Source: Ovis canadensis
Taxonomy: Eukaryota > Chordata > Mammalia > Artiodactyla > Bovidae
NCBI RefSeq assembly: GCF_042477335.2
Contig: NC_091245.1
Coordinates: 87,458,501 to 87,522,500, forward strand
Direction of reading: 5' to 3'
Length of the DNA stretch: 64,000 bases
Shown here in pieces: positions 49,594 to 64,000 of the stretch. Under the pieces are notes generated by a model that made no database searches, was not told where the DNA came from, and worked only from the letters and a program-made list of their open reading frames with translations. Position numbers and translations under genes: made by a program. Within the stretch, counting starts at the first letter, position 1; every line of letters begins with the position of its first letter.

Positions 49594-49801
49594 GGTTTCC
49601 CTGGTGGCTCAGATGGTAAAGAATCTGTCTGCAATGCAGGATACCTGGGTTCAATCCTCGGGTTGGGAAAACCCCCTGGAGACAAGAAATGCTACCCACT
49701 CCAGGATTCTTGCCTGAAAAATCCCATGGACAGAGGAGCCTGGGGGCTACAGTCTGTGGGGTTGCAAAGGGTCAGACATGACTGAGTGACTTAACACTTT
49801 C
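49594..49801 (+). mobile_element. Bov-tA SINE
   Basis: GGTTTCCCTGGTGGCTCAGA through CAGACATGACTGAGTGACTT. Confidence 0.9.
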
Positions 49802-50024
49802 GCTTTCTTTCTCATCTACCACCTCTGCAAACTGCTCCTGCTTGTTTCCTAGCTTGCTGGGCTCTCAATTTCCACTACTAACCTGAGGACGGGCACTCCT
49901 GGCCCTCGCCTGACCTCTTAATTGTGTAGACCTGCTGCTGTGCATGGACCACCATGATGCCTCCTGTCTCCTGTCTTCAGCTCCTGTGCCTTTCCTGTGG
50001 CTGTTCTCCTTTATTTAGGTTTAA

Positions 50025-50165
50025 TGTCCTGATGGAGTCAGTAAAGCATGTAGGTGCTATTCCCATTTTAGAGGTAGTGAATTGAAGCTTGGAAAGGTGA
50101 TCCTCATGTTAATAAACAAGTTAGAGTCAGCCAGAGCTCAGGTGTCCTAGTTCATAGCCCTTATA
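50025..50165 (-). mobile_element. MIR fragment
   Basis: GCTATTCCCATTTTAGAGGT, GAATTGAAGCTTGGAAAGGT, CAAGTTAGAGTCAGCCAGAG. Confidence 0.5.
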
Positions 50166-51652
50166 TCCGAAACAAAATTTTTATCTTCTTTAGCAACAGA
50201 CTTTACTGTTTGAATATTCGCATAACCAAATTATTCTAAATGAAAGAAAAAAAAATCACAATTTCCACTTAAGTCCTGCTTTCTGAGTTAAGAGGAAATC
50301 TTAATATCTGTCTTATACCCAGTGGTAGGGATTGTGGGTAAAGCCTTATCACCCAGCTGGAGTTTGGGGGTGGGGCCATGAAGAAGGAGGAACTTCCTTC
50401 AGGACCTTACAGTCCAAAGGAAGAGATGGTGTAAATTCACAGAGAAACAACATAGTCAAAGGAACACTCCAGCTAGTGCTGGAGAATTCAGAGCTGTTTA
50501 AAACCTAGCCTCGACTCCTGGTAGGAAAGACAATTATACACACATCTCACTGGCAGATGGATCAATTCTATAGTAGAAGAAGGGAGGAAAATTATAAAAC
50601 AAACAGACTTTCAACAGAAAAGCAGAACAACAGAAAAGGAGGATAGGCACTTGGAGGAGAGAAAGAGCATGAGAAAAAGCACGGAGGCAGGAGGTACAAA
50701 GTGTGCTTGGAGAAGACTGGCAAGTTTGGTGTGATGGGACGGGAGTAAAAGTGAAAAGTACATGGAGGGAAGGGCTGGGAGATGAAATCAAGGAAAAGTG
50801 AAGGGCCTTGAATGACAAAGGTTTGGCTAAAGCTCATTGAAGACTTACAAACAAATATGGTTGGATACTGCTGCATGTTGCCATAAACAATGCTGGGTGG
50901 CTGGGTAGGGGGCTGGCTTCTAATAGAAGCTGAGAAAAAGCTGAACAGCTTGATTCTGAAAGGGTCTAGGCATAAGGTATGGCTTGGGAAAGCGTCAGGT
51001 CCAGTGATCTCTTTGAGGCTGCCGGTGTTCTCTCCCAGGCTTACCATCTGCTGAGAGTGCTCTGGCCTCGGTAGGAGGCTGACATCACAAGTGAGCATCG
51101 GGCAAGAAGATAAGAGAAGCAGTTCTTCAGAGATGAGTGCATTGTCAGTGAGGCCTGGGGCTCAGGGAGAGCCATTCAAGAAACCATCTTGGTTACAGGC
51201 TAGGAGGTAAGGAAGCTTGTTTCAAGCTAAGGAAGATCTCAGAGGCTCAAAGGCAACATTCAGTCCCCAACATGAAAACAGCTAGAGGTTGGAGAGAATG
51301 ACTCACTGCTTCATTTCCCAAACTGTTCTAGATAGACAGTGAAATCCCACCAAGATTCTTGCTGATAATGTGTAGGTGGGGAGAATGCTGCTCAACTGTA
51401 ATCAGTGCAGACTTCCTAGCAGGGACAGCATATCAAAAGGCCTAGAAATAGGGAGGATTACAGGGTGAAGGGTGTGCTGCAGATAGGCTAGGGAGGGACA
51501 GGAAGGGACTAGTGAACTGGTTTGCCTTGCCACCTACGGGCTGGTTAGGTAGGTAGATCTGGATTAAGGGGGAGTCCTAAAAAGACCTGGTCCAATGCGA
51601 GATACCTCCCCATAAAACTATGTCAAAATTTGCATTGTATCAATATAGATGA

Positions 51653-51869
51653 TTTCCCAGGTGGCGGTAGTGGTAAAGAACCCACCTGCCAATGCAGGAG
51701 ATATGAGACATGGGTTTGATCCCTGGGTTGGGAAGATCCCCTGAGGAGGGGCATGGCAACCCACTCCAGTATTCTTGCCTGGAGAATTCCATGGACAGAG
51801 GAGCCTGGCGGGCTATAGTTCATGGGGTCGCAAAGAGTCGGACACAACAGAAGTGATTTAGTGCAAGCA
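51653..51869 (+). mobile_element. Bov-tA SINE
   Basis: TTTCCCAGGTGGCGGTAGTG through GGACACAACAGAAGTGATTT. A perfect 12-bp duplication CAATATAGATGA lies at 51641-51652 and 51870-51881. Confidence 0.92.
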
Positions 51870-52074
51870 CAATATAGATGACATTCTGCATGGTTTACCT
51901 GGTCCTTGATTTTAAAATTTTTTTTTTAGATTTATCTTGTTCATTGTTGAGAGCACAGCAGCCTCAAAATTCTTAAAGGCCACCAAACCAATTTAGTCTG
52001 GAGTTAAAACACAGAAGAGTATTAAGTGGGTAGGGTATAGAGGCTATTACAGATTTTCATAGACTTCTGTTGCT

Positions 52075-52735
52075 TTCTATTTCCTTGATTATAAAAATAA
52101 TGGATATGTATGGTAGACAGTTTTTAAAATGCAAGTAAGCATAAAGAAGAAAATAAATATAACCCATAATTCCACCACTCACAGATAATCATTTGTTAAA
52201 TTTGTTGAGGTGGTTATTTTCTATGCATCTGTGTCAATTAGGACCATACTGTATTGTACAGATTTTTGCACCCATTTTTTCCACCCTAATTTTACATTGT
52301 AAACATTTTCACCTTATTAAGAATTTCTTCAGAACAATTTTTAATGGTTGTATTTCATTGTGTGCATATGACATAATTTAAACATTTTCCTGTTGTTGGG
52401 CTTTTAAGTTTCCAACCTTTCTATGTGATAAACATTGCAGTTATGAACAATTCTGTGCATATTTTTCTTGCAGCTTTTTTTTAAAGAACAAATTCCTGGA
52501 AGTGGAATTACTATGTCAAATAATATGAACCTTTTTAAGACTCTTGATTTCAGAAAAATTCTACCAGTGTTTACAACCACCAGTAGGACATGTATGTGTC
52601 CCATTTCACTAACCACACCCTTGCCTGCTTTAGGACTCTTTTCTCATTAATCTTTGCTAATTTGATGGGTTAGCATGGTTTCTCCTTGTTCTCTTTTTAG
52701 TTTTATTGATTCTGTGTGAGGTGAACCTTTCCCCC
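52075..52735 (-). mobile_element. Old L1 LINE 3' region
   Basis: CAATTTTTAATGGTTGTATT, AAACATTGCAGTTATGAACA, TTCCTGGAAGTGGAATTACT, ATGTCAAATAATATGAACCT is the antisense of the L1 3' untranslated region. Confidence 0.75.
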
Positions 52736-52749
52736 TTGTTTACAGAGAC

Positions 52750-52767
52750 TTTTTTTTTTTTTTTTTA
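52750..52767. repeat. Poly(T) run of 18
   Basis: An uninterrupted T tract just after the L1. Confidence 0.95.
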
Positions 52768-53224
52768 GTTGTCCAGGGTGAAGAGCATTAGGCAGGGATC
52801 AACGGAGGCAATACTAGATTCAGGTAGAGAATAGGGTTCAGGGTCCACAATCCAGCCTGGGCGGATGGAGGAGGAGGCAGAGTTTGGGAAGGAATTTGGC
52901 TGCAGGGACGGTGAGGACTGGGAGGAGCTAGACAAACAGCATAATACAACTGGGTTTGGGGGACAAAGGGCTCCCACAAGGTGGAGAATAGGAAAAAGAC
53001 TGAGCTGCTAATATTAGGTCCTTTCCCCCACAGGTTTCCTTTAAACCTGGTGGTAGGATTCTCTGCCACTTGGGAGTAGGGGTGCTGGTTAGGGGGGGTA
53101 TCTGCAGTCCCCAGAATAGCCCAGCACACCTTCTTTATAGGTGACAGGTGAACCAACTGAGAGTGTAAGGGGGATCAAGTATAAAGGGCACTGAGGCCAA
53201 GGACACAGCAATAATAGGAAACAT

Positions 53225-53425
53225 TGAGTGTAACTAAAGCCAGGCACTTCTGTTACTTCATTTATCCTAACAGCTTATAAAGTAGGGTCTCACACTCATT
53301 TTATAGAAGAAATAGAAGAAGCACAGAGAAGTTAACAATATTCCCAAGGGCAGTCAGGAAGTAGGTGGAGTCTGGAATTGAACCCAGGCATTCTGGCTAC
53401 AGAGCCTGAGCTCTTGACCAACAAG
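53225..53425 (-). mobile_element. MIR SINE
   Basis: CAGGCACTTCTGTTACTTCA, GGAATTGAACCCAGGCATTC, GAGCCTGAGCTCTTGACCA. Confidence 0.8.
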
Positions 53426-53559
53426 TACACAGATAAATGTGGGAATAGGAGCCAGAATTGCAGGGCACACCCTACCCAGGTACGCTTGCCTGAGTAAGAA
53501 AGACGACCTAGAATAAGAATGCGGGGAAGGGCTTCAGCTAAAAGAGAATCCTGGGACTA

Positions 53560-53712
53560 TAATAATAGCTGTCTTTTATTGGGCACTGGCTTTTTGCCCA
53601 GCATCGTGCAAAGGTGCTTAACGTTTAATTCTCACAATAACCCCTTTGAGTGAGGTACTGCGATTACCCCATCACTTTATCGGTGAGGAAGCTGACGCAC
53701 AGAAGTTACCCA
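53560..53712 (-). mobile_element. MIR SINE abutting the AMPD2 CpG island
   Basis: GTGCTTAACGTTTAATTCTC, ACAATAACCCCTTTGAGTGA, GGTGAGGAAGCTGACGCACA. Confidence 0.75.
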
Positions 53713-53771
53713 AGACGTTGCCGGGCGGATGCTGAGTGGCGGCTGCCCACGTGGCGCCTGGGAGAGCGAAA

Positions 53772-53870
53772 ATGGCGGGGGCGGGGCCGAGTAGCGGGGG
53801 CGGGCCCGGGCAGGGGCGGGGCCACGGACCTGGCTGGGCCTGGGGCTGCGGAGGAGAGCGCCGTCGCTAG
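53772..53870 (+). other. Possible upstream ORF in the AMPD2 leader (32 codons)
   Basis: ATG within AAAATGGCGG opens a 32-codon Gly/Arg-rich frame ending TAG. It matters only if transcription starts upstream of 53772. It could dampen translation of the Met-Ala-Ser isoform. Confidence 0.3.
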
Positions 53871-54278
53871 GGCGGTTTTGGTGGGGTCGCACCTGTTGCG
53901 TGACTCCCTCACGGTCCAGCTACCGGAATCCGACCCCGAATACCCTGAAAGTGTGGAGAGAAGTCCAGACGAGTTCCGGGTCCCGCTTTCTGGGGAGCAC
54001 GTGGTCTGCCCGCCTCCCGAGTGCCGGGCTGGGGGGTCGGGGCTCCGGGGTCTACAAGGCCAGTGCAGCGGCCCAGGTCGGCAGGGGGCCTGCCTCCAAC
54101 CAGCCAGCAATTTTGAAAGACTGTCTTACTTCTCCCATCTCAGTGCCAGGGCAGGGGCCCTTGGAGCCACTTGGCAGGGTCTGGACCCTAGCCCTCCTCC
54201 CCTCCCTCGTGACCGGGTTTCCAGGCGGTGCAGACCCTGGCGAACAGACTCCCTGGTTCCCCCCAGGGCTCGAGCAGC

Positions 54279-54288
54279 ATGGCCTCAG
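54279..54288 (+). CDS. AMPD2: AMPD2 alternative first coding exon (Met-Ala-Ser)
   Basis: ATG GCC TCA G at the end of the CpG-island leader exon, followed by gtgagt. Its phase (one base left over) joins exactly to the exon at 59092, giving Met-Ala-Ser-Glu-Ala-Arg-Gly. This agrees with a human AMPD2 isoform of about 798 residues as I remember it. The upstream extent of the exon is unknown, but it probably begins within 53.7-53.9 kb. Confidence 0.7.
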
Positions 54289-54962
54289 GTGAGTGTGTGC
54301 ATGTGAAGGGGGGCAGGGTCTCTGGGACAGAGAAGTGCAGTGGCCAGTGACAATAGGGTAGGCACTGCCTTCAGACCCAGGGAAGGCCGTCGGCTCCTGG
54401 GGAGCGGCCAGGAGAGCAGAGCCTGAGTGGAAAGACAGAAGGAAACATCAGAAGCCATTGGGGTCGCTTTTCCCAGACCCCAGAGAAAGCCCCTGCCTCC
54501 TGGCCTCCCTGTCTTCTAAGAGGGCAGCTTCTGTGGACAGTGGAATTTTCCCAAGACAGGCTCCTCCCTACTGGACTGGGATTCTCAGTTTACCCCATCC
54601 TCCCAGAACTGAGCCACCTGGGGCCGGAGGTTCAGATAAGGAAAAAAGGGGATTCTGCCCCAGAGGGGCTGTGTTTTCACGGAGTCCGCTGACCCTGAGA
54701 GAAATGTGTTCTGAGCCTGGGGTACCTGCGCTGGATCCCTCTCTCTATTATCTTTTTCCTCCCAGGCTGGCTGGACCAGTTAGCCTGAACTTTGACTCTC
54801 TTGCTCCAGAGCCCTGGCTCATAGCGGGGTTAGTAGGGTGCTAGGGGCTGGCCCATCCCCCTCACCTCCACCCCCCTCAGGCCCAGCTACCATCAGTCGA
54901 GTCACTCCAGGGATTGAGAAAGGGAGGGATAAGGGGCAGGGATGGAGGCCGCCCCTTCCTGA

Positions 54963-55139
54963 GGTTGCCTAGACAACATCAGAAATCGTGGCCAGGGCCT
55001 CTTCCGCCTGCGGGGCCTCTGCTTCCTGCATCAGTCACTCCCGCTGGGGGCGGGGCGGAGGAAGGGGTTGGATGTGGCAGAGCCAAGCCCAGCTGGTGCA
55101 GCTCAGACTACCCCCGCGGGCTCCGCGGCAGCCTGAGCC
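54963..55139 (+). other. AMPD2: Remnant of the AMPD2 long N-terminal coding segment
   Basis: In frame with the ATG at 55140, positions 54978-55133 translate RNRGQGLFRLRG followed by FLHQSLPLGAGRRKGLDVAE after the first codon. This matches the human long-isoform N-terminus as remembered. The first codon is ATC rather than ATG, an in-frame TGA stands at 55134-55136, and TGA at 54960-54962 closes the frame upstream. Confidence 0.75.

Positions 55140-64000
<8,861 letters not shown>

Larger units (their letters stand above)
47131..53699. other. Intergenic region between GNAT2 and AMPD2
   Basis: Divergent promoters lie at the two ends. The contents are SINEs, MIRs, MER5-like pieces and an L1. The stretches 47160-47770, 50170-51640 and 52770-53220 show nothing I can name. 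Confidence 0.7.
53700..54290 (+). promoter_or_regulatory. AMPD2: CpG-island promoter of AMPD2
   Basis: GC-rich stretch dense in CG, unlike the flanking MIR sequence. GC boxes GGGGCGGGGCC lie near 53776 and 53812, and a YY1-like AAAATGGCGG is at 53770-53779. There is no TATA box. It ends in a spliced leader exon whose last ten bases carry an ATG and donor gtgagt at 54289. It is typical of a housekeeping promoter. The start site is not located exactly. Confidence 0.75.

Noticed and set aside
53650-54306. 218-codon open frame across the CpG island
   Set aside because: High GC content removes stop codons. The frame starts inside a MIR and crosses the splice donor at 54289.

Overview
This window is nuclear DNA from a ruminant, almost certainly a bovid (cattle or a close relative). 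The main evidence is dense Bov-tA/Bov-A2 tRNA-derived SINEs, BovB (RTE-type) LINE copies and CHR-type SINEs, on a background of old mammalian MIR, L2, L1 and hAT fragments. The gene content matches the block known from human 1p13.3: GNAI3, MIR197, GNAT2, AMPD2. Species and chromosome are inferred from this; I could not run a search.

Layout. (1) Positions 1-28.7 kb hold the 3' seven coding exons of GNAI3 on the + strand (exon 1 lies upstream of the window). Exon 9, entirely 3' UTR, follows and probably ends near 29.99 kb. The 12.7 kb of intron 1 visible here is mostly repeats. It contains a pair of oppositely oriented BovB copies that share a 1,458-bp arm I read as identical. (2) 30-38 kb is the convergent intergenic region and contains the miR-197 hairpin at 34316-34390. 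(3) 38.2-46.9 kb is GNAT2 on the - strand, complete with eight coding exons and 354 codons. (4) 47-53.7 kb is an intergenic region rich in SINEs, MIRs and an old L1. (5) 53.7-64 kb is GC-rich and holds a CpG-island promoter and the first 16 coding exons of AMPD2 on the + strand. AMPD2 runs off the window after about 699 of roughly 825 codons.

How the genes relate. GNAI3 (ubiquitous inhibitory G alpha) and GNAT2 (cone transducin alpha) are paralogues lying tail to tail. All seven coding exons that can be compared have identical lengths (43, 142, 158, 129, 130, 154 and 191 bp), as expected from an old local duplication. AMPD2 is an unrelated metabolic gene (AMP deaminase).

Most notable observations: the perfect BovB inverted repeat with a gene-conversion-like pattern; loss of the start codon of the long AMPD2 N-terminal isoform known in human (ATG to ATC, plus an in-frame TGA two codons before the next ATG); two alternative AMPD2 first exons that both encode Met-Ala-Ser; a (TG)n tract just upstream of the GNAI3 exon 6 acceptor; and the 91-bp intron in the GNAI3 3' UTR. 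I saw no evidence of a wholly new multi-gene system. Repeat boundaries are approximate unless a target-site duplication is given.
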